Assembly (NCBI GenBank): GCA_021808425.1
Contig: JAKBBS010000011.1
Location: 1-34,636, forward strand
Direction: 5' to 3'
Length of the DNA stretch: 34,636 nt
Origin: Actinomycetes bacterium
GTDB taxonomy: Bacteria > Actinomycetota > Acidimicrobiia > Acidimicrobiales > Palsa-688
The position numbers and the translations under genes were made by a program. The notes below the pieces were generated by a model. It worked only from the letters and a program-made list of their open reading frames with translations. It made no database searches and was not told where the DNA came from. This document shows, one piece after another, positions 23,108 through 31,892 of the stretch (within the stretch, counting starts at the first letter, position 1; each line of letters begins with the position of its first letter).

Positions 23108-25375
23108 TCAGGCGCGTGACAGCGGCGCAAGGGAAAGCGCTAAGTGCTTCTCGCCTACTGAAGGAAAATGCACCCGCGCCTCAGCCTTCTCGCCCTCCCC
23201 ACGGACATCGATGACTATTCCCTCTCCCCACTTGGCGTGAATAACCGCTTCGCCGGCGCGAAGCCCGAGGCGCTCTGCTCCTCGGGCTGCGACGGGACCC
23301 CTGCGAGGCTGGCTCATGGCCGCCTCGACTATCCGGTCTCGGCCCGAAGAACCCTCCAGGCTCGCCCGGCTACCTCGTGCTCGTCGACCGCTCACGTTCT
23401 TCACGACGCTCGATGGAATCTCGGACAGAAAACGCGAAGCCGGGTTGTAAAGCGTCTGCCCCCAAAGGCTGCGACACCATGCGTTAGTCAGGTAGAGCTT
23501 CTCGCGCGCCCTCGTGATGCCGACATAGGCGAGCCGGCGCTCCTCGGCCATCTCGTCGGGCTCGGAAAGTGAGCGCAGATGCGGGAAGATCCCGTCCTCC
23601 ATCCCTACTATGAACACTACGGGATACTCGAGTCCTTTCGCCGTGTGCAATGTCATGAGGGTGACCTTCGACTCGTCGGGATCAATCTCGTCACTGTCGC
23701 CAACTAGACTCACTTCTTCGAGGAACTCGTCGATGCTCTCCACTTGACGGGCGGAGCCGATCAGCTCCTCGACGTTCTCCACGCGTCCGGCAGCCTCGTG
23801 GGTGCCTTCTGCCTCGAGCTCGCTTCGATAGCCGCTTCGCTCGAAGATCGCCTCTAGAAGCTCCGCCGGACCCGACACCCTTTCGCCTGCGCGATCACCG
23901 GCTCCGATCCCGGCGGAGTGTCGCAAATCGCCGATCAGTGCGTCGAGGCGTCTAAGGCCGCTCAGAGCCTTCCCGGCGATCCCGGCATCCTCGGCGCGGG
24001 CGACGGCCTCCGAGAATGTCGCCTTGTTGGCAGTCGCCCAGCGCTCAAGGCGCTCCACGCTCGTGTCGCCGACGCCGCGCTTTGGGACATTGACGATCCG
24101 CTTGAACGAGACCTCGTCGTCTGGATTGGCCACCGCCCGCAGGTAGGCGAGAAGGTCCTTAATCTCACGCCTGTCGTAGAAGCGAGCGCCCCCAACCACC
24201 TTGTAGGGAATGTCGCGGCGGACTAGTTCTTCTTCGACCGCTCGGCTCTGCGCGTTCGTGCGGTAGAAGACAGCCACGTCACCCCACTCGTGACACACCC
24301 CGCCCTTTGCGCCCCGGCGGTGCAGGCTGGAGATCTCAGACGCCACCCACGCGCCTTCGTCGTGCTCGTCTTCGGCCTGATAGCAGACGATCGGCTCTCC
24401 CCTGCCGCGTTCAGTCCACAGCGCTTTTGCCTGACGGCCGTCGTTGTTTGCGATAACCGCGTTCGCCGCGTCTAGAACCGTCTGGGTCGAGCGGTAGTTC
24501 TGTTCGAGCACGACAACCGTCGTGTCGGGGAACGCCCTCTCGAATTCGAGGATGTTGCGAATGTCGGCGCCACGCCAACCGTAGACGGACTGGTCTGAGT
24601 CGCCGACGACTGTGACCTGGTGGTGCTTACCTGCGAGCAGCAGCACAAGCTCATTCTGCGCACGGTTCGTGTCCTGGTACTCGTCGACGAGGACGTGACG
24701 GAAACGGTGGCGATACGCCTCGAGCACATCCGGACATGCCTGCAGCAGATTGACCGTGACAAAGAGTAGATCGTCGAAGTCCATCGCGTTCGCGGCGTGC
24801 AGCCGCTGCTGGTACTCGTGATAGATTTCCCCTGTACGGCGCTCCATAGGCGTGCGCGCGGCCGTTACGTAGCTCTCGAAGTCGACTAGGTCGTTCTTCG
24901 CGCTGGAGATGTAGCCGGCGATGGCGCGGGGCGGGAACTTTTTCGAGTCCAGACCCAGGTCACGTATCACGTAGCCGACAAGGCGCAGAGCGTCAGACTG
25001 GTCGTAAATCGTGAAGTTCTGGCGAAACCCGAGACGCCCAGCGTCCCTTCGTAATATGCGCACGCACGCCGAGTGGAAAGTCGAAACCCACATTCGCGTC
25101 GCCGGGGGCCCGACCAGCTCGCCGACACGCTCGCGCATCTCCCCTGCCGCCTTGTTGGTGAAGGTGATGGCCAGAATCTCGTACGGGGACAGACCCTTCT
25201 CGGCGACCAACCACGCTATTCGCCGGGTGAGGACCCTCGTCTTGCCCGAACCTGCCCCGGCCACCACTAGGAGCGGTCCGCCTGGATGCGATACGGCTGC
25301 CGCTTGAGCGGGGTTCAGGTCGTCGACCAGCGCGCCTGGGGGTGGTCTGAGGTCTCCTGTTAGGTGCTCCGGCAT
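23108..25375 (-). CDS. pcrA: ATP-dependent DNA helicase PcrA/UvrD
   Basis: This 755-residue superfamily 1 helicase acts in DNA repair and replication (3'-5' unwinding). Motifs in order: Q-motif LNPAQAAAV, Walker A GAGSGKT (40-46), ITFTNKAAGEM, VSTFHS, Walker B VLVDEYQDTN, GDSDQSVYGWRGA, LEQNYRST, VTLMTLHTAKGLEYPVVF and YVGITRAREKLYLT. The extreme C-terminus (VIHAKWGEGIVIDVRGEG...) is the Tudor-like module that binds RNA polymerase in PcrA/UvrD. Length is normal. A small inverted repeat (AATGCG/CGCATT, 23092-23108) overlaps the stop but is too weak to call as a terminator. Confidence 0.96.
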   Translation of the reverse strand: MPEHLTGDLRPPPGALVDDLNPAQAAAVSHPGGPLLVVAGAGSGKTRVLTRRIAWLVAEKGLSPYEILAITFTNKAAGEMRERVGELVGPPATRMWVSTFHSACVRILRRDAGRLGFRQNFTIYDQSDALRLVGYVIRDLGLDSKKFPPRAIAGYISSAKNDLVDFESYVTAARTPMERRTGEIYHEYQQRLHAANAMDFDDLLFVTVNLLQACPDVLEAYRHRFRHVLVDEYQDTNRAQNELVLLLAGKHHQVTVVGDSDQSVYGWRGADIRNILEFERAFPDTTVVVLEQNYRSTQTVLDAANAVIANNDGRQAKALWTERGRGEPIVCYQAEDEHDEGAWVASEISSLHRRGAKGGVCHEWGDVAVFYRTNAQSRAVEEELVRRDIPYKVVGGARFYDRREIKDLLAYLRAVANPDDEVSFKRIVNVPKRGVGDTSVERLERWATANKATFSEAVARAEDAGIAGKALSGLRRLDALIGDLRHSAGIGAGDRAGERVSGPAELLEAIFERSGYRSELEAEGTHEAAGRVENVEELIGSARQVESIDEFLEEVSLVGDSDEIDPDESKVTLMTLHTAKGLEYPVVFIVGMEDGIFPHLRSLSEPDEMAEERRLAYVGITRAREKLYLTNAWCRSLWGQTLYNPASRFLSEIPSSVVKNVSGRRARGSRASLEGSSGRDRIVEAAMSQPRRGPVAARGAERLGLRAGEAVIHAKWGEGIVIDVRGEGEKAEARVHFPSVGEKHLALSLAPLSRA

Positions 25376-25454
25376 TGCAAGGGTCTAGGGTACCGGTTGG
25401 CCGGGCAGCTTTAGCCACGGCCTGAACTGTTAAGAACTGGAGGGACAGGTCGAC

Positions 25455-26372
25455 GTGACAGGAATTTGTGAGGACCGGGTCGTCGTTGTGACCGGAGCCG
25501 GCAGAGGCATAGGTCGCGAGCACGCCTTGGAGTTCGCTCGCCAAGGGGCAAGGCTAGTCGTCAACGATCTTGGCTCGGCCACGGACGGGACGGGAGCCTC
25601 GTCGGGCCCGGCCGGGGAGGTCGTCGAGGAGATTCGAGCAGCGGGCGGCGAGGCGATCGCTAACGGCGACGACGTGTCCGACTTCGACGGCGCCGCCAGG
25701 ATGATCCGCTCGGCGATCGACACCTTCGGGCGCATCGACACGCTCGTCAACAACGCAGGGATTCTCCGCGACCGGATGCTTGTCAACATGACCCCCGAGG
25801 AATGGGACGCCGTAATCCGCGTTCACCTTCGCGGCACTTTCGCTCCGACGCGAGCGGCCCTCGACTTCTGGCGGGAGCGCTCCAAGGCGGGCGAGGACAA
25901 TGACGCCCGGATCGTCAACACGACGTCCCCGTCGGGCATCTACGGGAATATCGGCCAGACCAACTACGGCGCAGCGAAGGCCGGTATCGCTTCCTTCACG
26001 GTGATCGCTGCGATGGAGGTGGCCCGCTACGGGGTCACGGTCAACGCGATCGCCCCAGCGGCCCTGACTCGGATGACCGAGAACCTCGGTATGGGGGCGC
26101 GCGCCGCGGACATTCCGGCCGGTCAGTTCAACCCTCTCGGCCCGGACAACATTTCCCCCATCGTGGTCTGGTTGGGCAGCTCCGAGTCGCGCGATGTGAC
26201 AGGACGCGTCTTCAACGTGATGGGCGGCCATCTGAGCGTCGCGGAGGGATGGGTCGAAGGCCCAGCAGTGGACAAGGACGGGCGTTGGGACCCGGCGGAG
26301 CTGAGCGGTATCGTCCCCGACCTCGTCGCCAGGGCTGCCCCGAACGCGGCAATGTCGGGGCGGCGCTCCTGA
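25455..26372 (+). CDS. Short-chain dehydrogenase/reductase (SDR), hydroxyacyl-CoA/oxoacyl reductase-like
   Basis: This 305-residue protein starts at GTG. It has the NAD(P) loop TGAGRGIG (13-20), NNAG (99-102), catalytic Ser158 (NTTSPSG), and Tyr171 and Lys175 (NYGAAKAG). The FARQGARLVVNDLG segment and the long loop with ATDGTGASSGPAGEVV resemble the (3R)-hydroxyacyl-CoA dehydrogenase part of multifunctional proteins. That group oxidises 3-hydroxyacyl-CoA or reduces the keto form; the substrate cannot be fixed here. It lies 42 bp upstream of the ABC-kinase gene on the same strand and could share its transcript, but no functional link is evident. Confidence 0.9.
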   Translation: MTGICEDRVVVVTGAGRGIGREHALEFARQGARLVVNDLGSATDGTGASSGPAGEVVEEIRAAGGEAIANGDDVSDFDGAARMIRSAIDTFGRIDTLVNNAGILRDRMLVNMTPEEWDAVIRVHLRGTFAPTRAALDFWRERSKAGEDNDARIVNTTSPSGIYGNIGQTNYGAAKAGIASFTVIAAMEVARYGVTVNAIAPAALTRMTENLGMGARAADIPAGQFNPLGPDNISPIVVWLGSSESRDVTGRVFNVMGGHLSVAEGWVEGPAVDKDGRWDPAELSGIVPDLVARAAPNAAMSGRRS

Positions 26373-26414
26373 ACGCAGTCTGAAACGGGACCGACAGCGA
26401 CACGAGGCGCAAAG

Positions 26415-28835
26415 GTGGCAGACGTTCAGGTCGTCTTGGAGGTGAAAGCCCTATCGGTGCGCTACGGGCCAGTCGTAGCGCTCGACAGCGTCGACCTGGA
26501 AGTACGAACCGGAGAAGTGGTCGCTCTCGCCGGTGAGAATGGTGCAGGCAAATCCACACTGATTCGCTGTGTCGCCGGCGATCTTCGCCCCGATCAGGGC
26601 AGGATCGCTGTCATGGGGGACCCGATCGAAGGCCCTCGAGTCGGGTCCAAACCGGAAATCGCCGTCGTTTGGCAGGATTTGGCCCTCTGCGACAACCTCG
26701 ACATCGCGGCGAACGTGCTGCTGGGCGCGGAGACGAGGCGACTGATGTTCTCCGAGACCCGTTTTCACGCCAAGGCAGCCCGCCTGCTCAGCCAGCTCGG
26801 GATCGGCCTGCCGAACACATCCACGACGGTGGCGCACCTATCGGGCGGCCAGCGCCAGCTGGTCGCCGTAGCGAGGGCGATGCGCGACAGGCCGCGCCTG
26901 CTGATCCTTGATGAGCCGACGGCGTCGCTCGGCGTCGCGGAATCAGCTCGAGTAGAGAGTCTCGCCGCTTCCCTACCCGCGCAGGGTACGACTGTCATGA
27001 TCGTCACGCACGATGTCGACCAGATGTTCAGGTTGGCGGACCGGATCGTGGTGCTCCGCCGTGGGCGCGTCGTCGCGGAAGTGTCCCCCGAGGAGTCGCA
27101 CCCCGACGAAGTCGCCGCCTTACTTTCCGGTCAGCCGGTCGAGATCTCCCCGCGCCGCCAGCTGAGCCGGCTTCAAAATCTCGCCGACCAGCTCGCCTCG
27201 GCGTCGCCTTCATCGGGGCTTACGCTCATCATCTCGGCATTGGCTGCGGCTCTCGGTATCGGCCAGCTTTGCGTGCATGTCCGGGAAGGATCTGTCATGC
27301 GCCTAGCCGGCCATGTCGGCCTACCCAGCTATCTGGCCCGTCAATGGTCGACTCTTCCCACACAGGAGGTTCGCGCACCGCTCATAGCCCCGGGCAGCGA
27401 AAGCATCGGCGGTCGCCCTGAAGCACTTCCCGGAGGGTGGGAGACGATCCGCAGGGACGCCCGCCGAGCGGGATTCAAGACGTCGTGGAGCCTCCCCTTC
27501 ACCGGGCCGCGAGGGGATTCTGGGGTGATCACTATCCTTTCCAAAGAGCTCGGCGAGCCGACCCGCGACGACTTGGAGATGGCTTCCCTATATGCCGGTT
27601 ACGCCGCCAACGCGCTGGAACGAGACCGGCTTCTGGGCGAGCTGACCGTCCGCAACCGTGTGCTCGAGACCATACGCGAGGTCCTGCAAGCCCTTGCCGG
27701 GCCGGCTCCGCTCGACGTGAGCCTCAACGTGGCGTTGCGCGCTCTGCAAGCGGGTCTGGGTGCGTGCGACGTCGCGCTCGTCGGGCGCAGGAGCGACGAG
27801 CCGGAGACGACTATTCGCGCCTGGGTCGGGGCCTCTGCGGACGGGGTCGGGTCCCCGCCCTCTGACCTGCTGAGTCTCGCCGAGCCGGCAGTGAGCGGTC
27901 CGGCCCTAGACGGCGCAGCCACCGGACTGGCACCGTCTTGTATGGTCGCGGGTTTCGCGGCCCCGGAGGGTCGCTCTGCGCTGGTCGTTCGCTGGAAGAC
28001 ACCGCAGGAAAAAGAACCGAACGCCGACTCATCTGTCGACATGGCCGACCGACAGGCGGTGATCGACGATGCGGCTATCTCGATCCGGCTGGCGCTCGAG
28101 CGCGAGGAGTCCGAGAAGGCGCAGCGCGAGACGATGGCATTACGCAGCTCACAAGCCGCTCAGCGCCAATTCCTGTCGTGGCTGTCACACGAGCTTCGCA
28201 CTCCGCTCACCGCTATCTGTGGCTACGCCTCCACTTTGATGGCCGCCGACGTCGACTGGGACGGGCCGTCACAAACCCGGTTCTTGGAGCGAATCGACAG
28301 TGAATCTGCTCGCCTCGGGCGCCTCGTCGAGGACCTGCTCGACTTCAGCGCCATCGATGCAGGCTTGCTTCGCCTGCACCAGGATTGGTGCGAGTTGCCG
28401 CTAGTTCTGGAGGCTGCCCGTTCCTGTCTCGCCGGGCCCCAGGCTGACGCCGTGTCTGTGTCGTGCCCCGTCGACGTCCCTGTCCTTTGGGCCGACCATG
28501 ATCGCCTCGAACAGGTATTCGTCAACTTGTTCGACAACGCCGTACGCCACAACCCGCCAGGGACCGCGGTTCGGACCAACGTCGACGTGGGTGCCGACGC
28601 CCACGTGACGATTACAGTCAACGACGACGGGAACGGGATTGCACCAGAGCGTCTCGATCGCCTTGCCGGTCCGGGCGAAAGGCGCGGCCGCAGCGGGGGC
28701 TCGGGCCTCGGTCTGTCGATCGCTAAGGGGATCGTGGAAGCCCATGGCGGCCGGCTTAGCATTACGACCGGCGGGAGCGGCACAGTCGCCGAAGTGCGTC
28801 TACCGCTCGCCGCGTTGGAGGTGCAGGTCCAGTGA
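26415..28835 (+). CDS. Hybrid ABC ATPase - GAF - GAF - histidine kinase
   Basis: This 806-residue soluble protein starts at GTG. Residues 1-240 are a complete sugar-type (CUT2) ABC ATPase: Walker A GENGAGKS (40-47), Q-loop Gln87 in VVWQDLALCDNLDI, signature LSGGQ (142-146), Walker B LLILDE (162-167), CUT2-style D-loop ASLGV and switch His199. Residues about 247-402 and 408-562 look like two GAF domains (by position and strand pattern). A HisKA dimerisation helix follows, with H-box FLSWLSHELRTPLTA (His592). The HATPase domain has the N-box Asn708, DDGNGI (D738) and GGSGLGLSIAKG. No membrane span is seen. It overlaps the response-regulator start by 4 nt. The partner transporter lies downstream. 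Role inferred: the ABC domain docks on or senses the permease and controls autophosphorylation. Confidence 0.93.
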   Translation: MADVQVVLEVKALSVRYGPVVALDSVDLEVRTGEVVALAGENGAGKSTLIRCVAGDLRPDQGRIAVMGDPIEGPRVGSKPEIAVVWQDLALCDNLDIAANVLLGAETRRLMFSETRFHAKAARLLSQLGIGLPNTSTTVAHLSGGQRQLVAVARAMRDRPRLLILDEPTASLGVAESARVESLAASLPAQGTTVMIVTHDVDQMFRLADRIVVLRRGRVVAEVSPEESHPDEVAALLSGQPVEISPRRQLSRLQNLADQLASASPSSGLTLIISALAAALGIGQLCVHVREGSVMRLAGHVGLPSYLARQWSTLPTQEVRAPLIAPGSESIGGRPEALPGGWETIRRDARRAGFKTSWSLPFTGPRGDSGVITILSKELGEPTRDDLEMASLYAGYAANALERDRLLGELTVRNRVLETIREVLQALAGPAPLDVSLNVALRALQAGLGACDVALVGRRSDEPETTIRAWVGASADGVGSPPSDLLSLAEPAVSGPALDGAATGLAPSCMVAGFAAPEGRSALVVRWKTPQEKEPNADSSVDMADRQAVIDDAAISIRLALEREESEKAQRETMALRSSQAAQRQFLSWLSHELRTPLTAICGYASTLMAADVDWDGPSQTRFLERIDSESARLGRLVEDLLDFSAIDAGLLRLHQDWCELPLVLEAARSCLAGPQADAVSVSCPVDVPVLWADHDRLEQVFVNLFDNAVRHNPPGTAVRTNVDVGADAHVTITVNDDGNGIAPERLDRLAGPGERRGRSGGSGLGLSIAKGIVEAHGGRLSITTGGSGTVAEVRLPLAALEVQVQ

Positions 28836-29518
28836 CCACAGTCATGATCGTCGAAGACGACCCGAACATCGTGGACTTGATCCGATCGAACCTGGTCATC
28901 CGCGGGTTTGACACCTTGGTGAGCGACGAGGGGGCTCGTTCATTGCAGCTGCTCGAAACCGCGTCCCCTGACATAGTGCTTCTCGATCTGATGCTCCCCG
29001 ACATCGACGGCCTGGAGATCTGCCGTCTCATCCGGGAGCGCTCCAACGTCGGAGTCATCGTCGTTTCGGCGCGCGGGGGTGAGCGCGACAAGGTTTCGGC
29101 GCTCAACGTCGGCGCGGACGACTACATGACGAAACCGTTCAGTATCGAGGAGCTACTCGCCCGGATAACGGCCACCCTCAGACGTACCCGCGTCGCAGAC
29201 AGCGCCGGCGCTTCGCCGGAGTTCATATCGATACGCGACATCACCATCGACCTGGCGGCGCGCCAAGTAGAAAGAGCTGGGCGCGTCGTGCACCTGACCC
29301 CCACCGAGTTCGCATTGCTGCGCGAGCTGGCGGAGCACCGCGGTAAGTCCCTGACCCACGCTCACCTGCTTCGCAGGGTCTGGGGACGCGGCTATGAGAC
29401 CGAGACCGAGTACCTACGTGTATATGTCCGCAGGCTTCGCGCCAAACTGGAGTCCGAAGGAGACGAGCCGCTCATTTTGACCGCGCCAAGAGTCGGCTAC
29501 CGCCTAACGGCCGACTAG
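28832..29518 (+). CDS. OmpR/KdpE-type response regulator
   Basis: This 228-residue protein starts at GTG, in a GTGA overlap with the kinase stop. Its receiver domain covers 1-115, with acidic pocket EDD (8-10), phospho-acceptor Asp52 in LLDLMLP, Ser79 at the switch Thr/Ser position and Lys101 in TKPF. The OmpR-type winged helix covers about 130-226: LTPTEFALLRELAEHRGK, then LLRRVWGRGYETETEYLRVY, ending in APRVGYRLT. Phosphorylated dimers of this class bind direct repeats spaced about 11 bp apart, and such repeats occur just downstream at 29565-29592. It is inferred to control the sugar transporter genes in response to the hybrid kinase. Confidence 0.95.
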   Translation: MTTVMIVEDDPNIVDLIRSNLVIRGFDTLVSDEGARSLQLLETASPDIVLLDLMLPDIDGLEICRLIRERSNVGVIVVSARGGERDKVSALNVGADDYMTKPFSIEELLARITATLRRTRVADSAGASPEFISIRDITIDLAARQVERAGRVVHLTPTEFALLRELAEHRGKSLTHAHLLRRVWGRGYETETEYLRVYVRRLRAKLESEGDEPLILTAPRVGYRLTAD

Positions 29519-29564
29519 CCTTCGAGATATCCTCGGCGCGGCGCTGTTTCATTGCATCGAGAAA

Positions 29565-29601
29565 CTTTAAGCTTTTGTTAATGTGATGTTAAGAATTTTA
29601 A
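29565..29601 (+). promoter_or_regulatory. 11-bp-spaced direct repeats, candidate response-regulator operator
   Basis: The hexamers CTTTAA (29565), TGTTAA (29576) and TGTTAA (29587) are spaced exactly 11 bp apart; a fourth, TTTTAA, lies at 29596. This spacing, one helical turn, is typical of OmpR/PhoB-family tandem sites. The cluster is a sharply AT-rich island within the 212-bp gap between the regulator and the binding-protein gene. A possible -10 (TATTCT, 29625-29630) lies downstream with no good -35 at 17 bp, as expected of an activated promoter. Confidence 0.6.
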
Positions 29602-29730
29602 CGGCTCGTTGACATCGGCGAACCTATTCTCGGCCCTGAAATCGACAGACGGTCGAACACAGAAAGTCCCTCGCAGACCTCGTCCAGGGGGCCGGGAATG
29701 CGGGGGCCATAGCCAAGGGAGAAGCCCGAA

Positions 29731-30984
29731 GTGACCAACAAACGCGCATTTGCCGCGCTCTTCGTCGGGGCCGGCCTGGTCGCCGGAGCCTGCAGTAGCT
29801 CTACGAAGACTTCCAGCTCCACAAGCGCGACTACAGCTGCCTCGTCCGGCTCGACAGCGGCCGCATCGCCGACCACGGCAGGATCGTCTAGCGCGGCCGC
29901 CAGCATCTCCATCAGCTCCTTCACTCGTGACTTCTCGGCGATGTCGCAGCTTAAAAGTCTTGCCTCGACAGGCAAGGGCAGCGTGGCTGTGATTCTTCCA
30001 GACACGGTCTCGTCGGCTCGCTACACCGAGTTCGACGCGCCCTACCTGACCCAGGCGTTCACCGACGCGGGTCTCAGCAGCTCGCAGTTCACGATCCAAA
30101 ACGCCCAGGGTAGCGACACAACCCAGCTCACCGACGCTCAGTCCGACATAGCCTCGGGGGCGAGCGTACTGATCATCGACCCGCTGACGAGCGGTGTAGG
30201 CGCCCAGATCGAAAGCTACGCCAAGAGCCACGGCGTCGCAGTTATCGACTACGACCGTCTCACGCTCGGCGGCAGCCGCTCCTACTACGTGAGCTTCAAC
30301 AACGTCAAGGTCGGCACGCTTCTCGGTCAGGGACTGGTGTCATGCGTGGCGGCGTGGAATGTGAGCCACCCGAACGTGATCGTCATGCGTGGCTCCCCCA
30401 CGGACAACAACGCCACCCTCTTCGCCCAGGGCTACAACGCGGTGATGGCGCCGTACTTCAGCTCCGGCAAGTGGACCGAGGTGGCACAGCCGGCCGGTAC
30501 GTGGCAGCCCACAAAGGCGCAGACCGAGTTCGAGCAGGCCTACACTGCCAACAAGAGCGCCAACGCAGCGCTCATTCCTAACGACGAGAACGGTGCCCCG
30601 ATCATCTCCTACCTGCAGTCCCTGCACATTCCGGCGAAGACCTTCCCGACAACGGGCCAAGACGCTACGCTCGTCGGCCTGCAGAACGTCCTGTCGGGCT
30701 ACCAGTGCGGCACTGTGTACAAGCCGATCTACGAAGAGGCGCAGGCAGCCGCCGCGTTGGCCTTGTACCTGCGGGCAGGCCAGACCCCTCCTTCAGGGTT
30801 GGTCAACGGCTCGACAGCCGACACCACGTCGAACACCCAGGTTCCGTCGGTACTTCTGACCCCCGAGTGGGTCACCCCGTCGAACATGAACTCGACGATC
30901 ATCGCCGACAAGTTCGTCACCGCCAGCCAGCTGTGCACCGCGCAGTTCGCCGCCGACTGCTCCGCTGCGGGCATCTCCGGATAG
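29731..30984 (+). CDS. Sugar-binding lipoprotein, XylF-like (CUT2 transporter)
   Basis: This 417-residue lipoprotein has signal peptide MTNKRAFAALFVGAGLVAGA and lipidated Cys21. A Ser/Thr/Ala spacer runs to about residue 60. The type I periplasmic-binding fold that follows carries XylF-like landmarks: VAVIDYDRLT, VMRGSPTDNNATLFAQGYN, PNDENGAPIISYLQ, TTGQDATLVGLQ and GTVYKPIYEEAQAAA. By these motifs a pentose or similar monosaccharide is the likely ligand; I cannot fix it. The GTG start has AAGGGAGA eight to ten bases upstream. Candidate operator repeats lie upstream, and a hairpin separates it from the ATPase gene. Confidence 0.92.
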   Translation: MTNKRAFAALFVGAGLVAGACSSSTKTSSSTSATTAASSGSTAAASPTTAGSSSAAASISISSFTRDFSAMSQLKSLASTGKGSVAVILPDTVSSARYTEFDAPYLTQAFTDAGLSSSQFTIQNAQGSDTTQLTDAQSDIASGASVLIIDPLTSGVGAQIESYAKSHGVAVIDYDRLTLGGSRSYYVSFNNVKVGTLLGQGLVSCVAAWNVSHPNVIVMRGSPTDNNATLFAQGYNAVMAPYFSSGKWTEVAQPAGTWQPTKAQTEFEQAYTANKSANAALIPNDENGAPIISYLQSLHIPAKTFPTTGQDATLVGLQNVLSGYQCGTVYKPIYEEAQAAAALALYLRAGQTPPSGLVNGSTADTTSNTQVPSVLLTPEWVTPSNMNSTIIADKFVTASQLCTAQFAADCSAAGISG

Positions 30985-31049
30985 CGATATGACGGCCACA
31001 TCGACAGCAGGACACCCCGAAAGGTGACCTTCCCAGCTGATCAAGAGGG

Positions 31050-31077
31050 AGCCGGACCCGACTTCTCGGGTCCGGCT
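31050..31077 (+). other. 12-bp perfect stem-loop between the binding protein and ATPase genes
   Basis: AGCCGGACCCGA pairs with TCGGGTCCGGCT across a CTTC tetraloop. There is no T-run. It lies 65 bp after the binding-protein stop and 27 bp before the likely ATPase ATG. Such hairpins often protect the upstream message or cut read-through, giving more binding protein than ATPase. If the ATPase began at the GTG at 31024, the hairpin would lie inside its coding region. Confidence 0.6.
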
Positions 31078-31104
31078 TCGGCCGCCGTCCCCTCATCTGG
31101 CGCT

Positions 31105-31875
31105 ATGGCGGACACAGCGGACACCAAGTGGATCCTCGAAACGCGTGGTATTACCAAGCGCTTCGGAGCTGTCGAGGCCCTAAGCAACGTCAACTTTCGC
31201 GTGGCCGCAGGCCAGGTGACCGCCCTGCTCGGCGACAACGGCGCCGGCAAGTCGACGCTCATCAAGTGCCTCGCCGGTATCTGGGAACCCGAGGAAGGTC
31301 AAACGCTCTGGGACGGGAACCCGGTGCGAATCCGCGGCCCCAAAGTGGCGACGGGGCTCGGAATCGAGACCGTCTATCAGGACCTGGCTCTCTGCGACAA
31401 TCTCGATATCGTCCAGAACATGTTCCTCGGGCGCGAGTTGACCTCCAGTCGGCTTCTCGACGAGGACTCGATGGAGAAGCAGGCCCGTAAGACTCTCTCC
31501 GAGCTTTCGGTGACGACGGTGCGCTCGATCCGCCAGGCCGTCGGCTCGCTTTCGGGGGGGCAGCGCCAGGCTGTCGCCGTGGCGAAAGCCGTAATGCAGA
31601 ACGCCCGCATGGTGATCATGGACGAACCGACCGCCGCACTAGGCGTCGCCCAGACGGCGATGGTCCTCGACCTGATACGCACCCTGCGATCCAGGGGTAT
31701 CGCCGTCGTGGTCATCTCCCACAACTTAAACGACGTCTTCCAAGTCGCTGACCGCATTGCGGTCCTCTACCTCGGACGCCTTGCGGTCGAGGCTCCCGTC
31801 TCGGCGTTCGACCAGCAGTCGGCCGTGTACGCCATCACAACCGGCCGCTTCGACGCAACAGCCGTCGGAGCCTGA
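31105..31875 (+). CDS. Single-domain sugar ABC transporter ATPase (CUT2 type)
   Basis: This is a 256-residue ATPase from the ATG at 31105. Motifs: Walker A GDNGAGKS (43-50), Q-loop in TVYQDLALCDNLDIV, signature LSGGQ (149-153), Walker B VIMDEPTAALGV and switch His206. Classical XylG/RbsA proteins carry two ATPase halves (about 500 residues); this has one, so it must dimerise. It shares long identical stretches with the ABC part of the hybrid kinase. That paralogue also begins Met-Ala-Asp, which supports this start. A GTG at 31024 would add 27 low-complexity residues; it overlaps (GTGA) the stop of a 12-codon frame starting at 30989, so coupling from there cannot be excluded. The permease gene follows after 17 bp. 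Confidence 0.92.
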   Translation: MADTADTKWILETRGITKRFGAVEALSNVNFRVAAGQVTALLGDNGAGKSTLIKCLAGIWEPEEGQTLWDGNPVRIRGPKVATGLGIETVYQDLALCDNLDIVQNMFLGRELTSSRLLDEDSMEKQARKTLSELSVTTVRSIRQAVGSLSGGQRQAVAVAKAVMQNARMVIMDEPTAALGVAQTAMVLDLIRTLRSRGIAVVVISHNLNDVFQVADRIAVLYLGRLAVEAPVSAFDQQSAVYAITTGRFDATAVGA

Positions 31876-31892
31876 GACCTACAGGCGATCGC

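Noticed and set aside
23092..23108. Terminator after pcrA
   Set aside because: The stem is only 6 bp, overlaps the stop codon and has no T-run.
27225..27270. Hydrophobic stretch in the hybrid kinase as a membrane span
   Set aside because: Residues about 269-285 (LTLIISALAAALGIGQL) are short, and the downstream pattern (CVHVREG...) fits the first helix/strand of a GAF domain. No second span exists to make a sensor loop.
29609..29630. TTGACA at 29609-29614 as the -35 of a standard promoter
   Set aside because: The nearest -10-like hexamer (TATTCT at 29625) is only 10 bp away, and nothing suitable lies at 16-18 bp.
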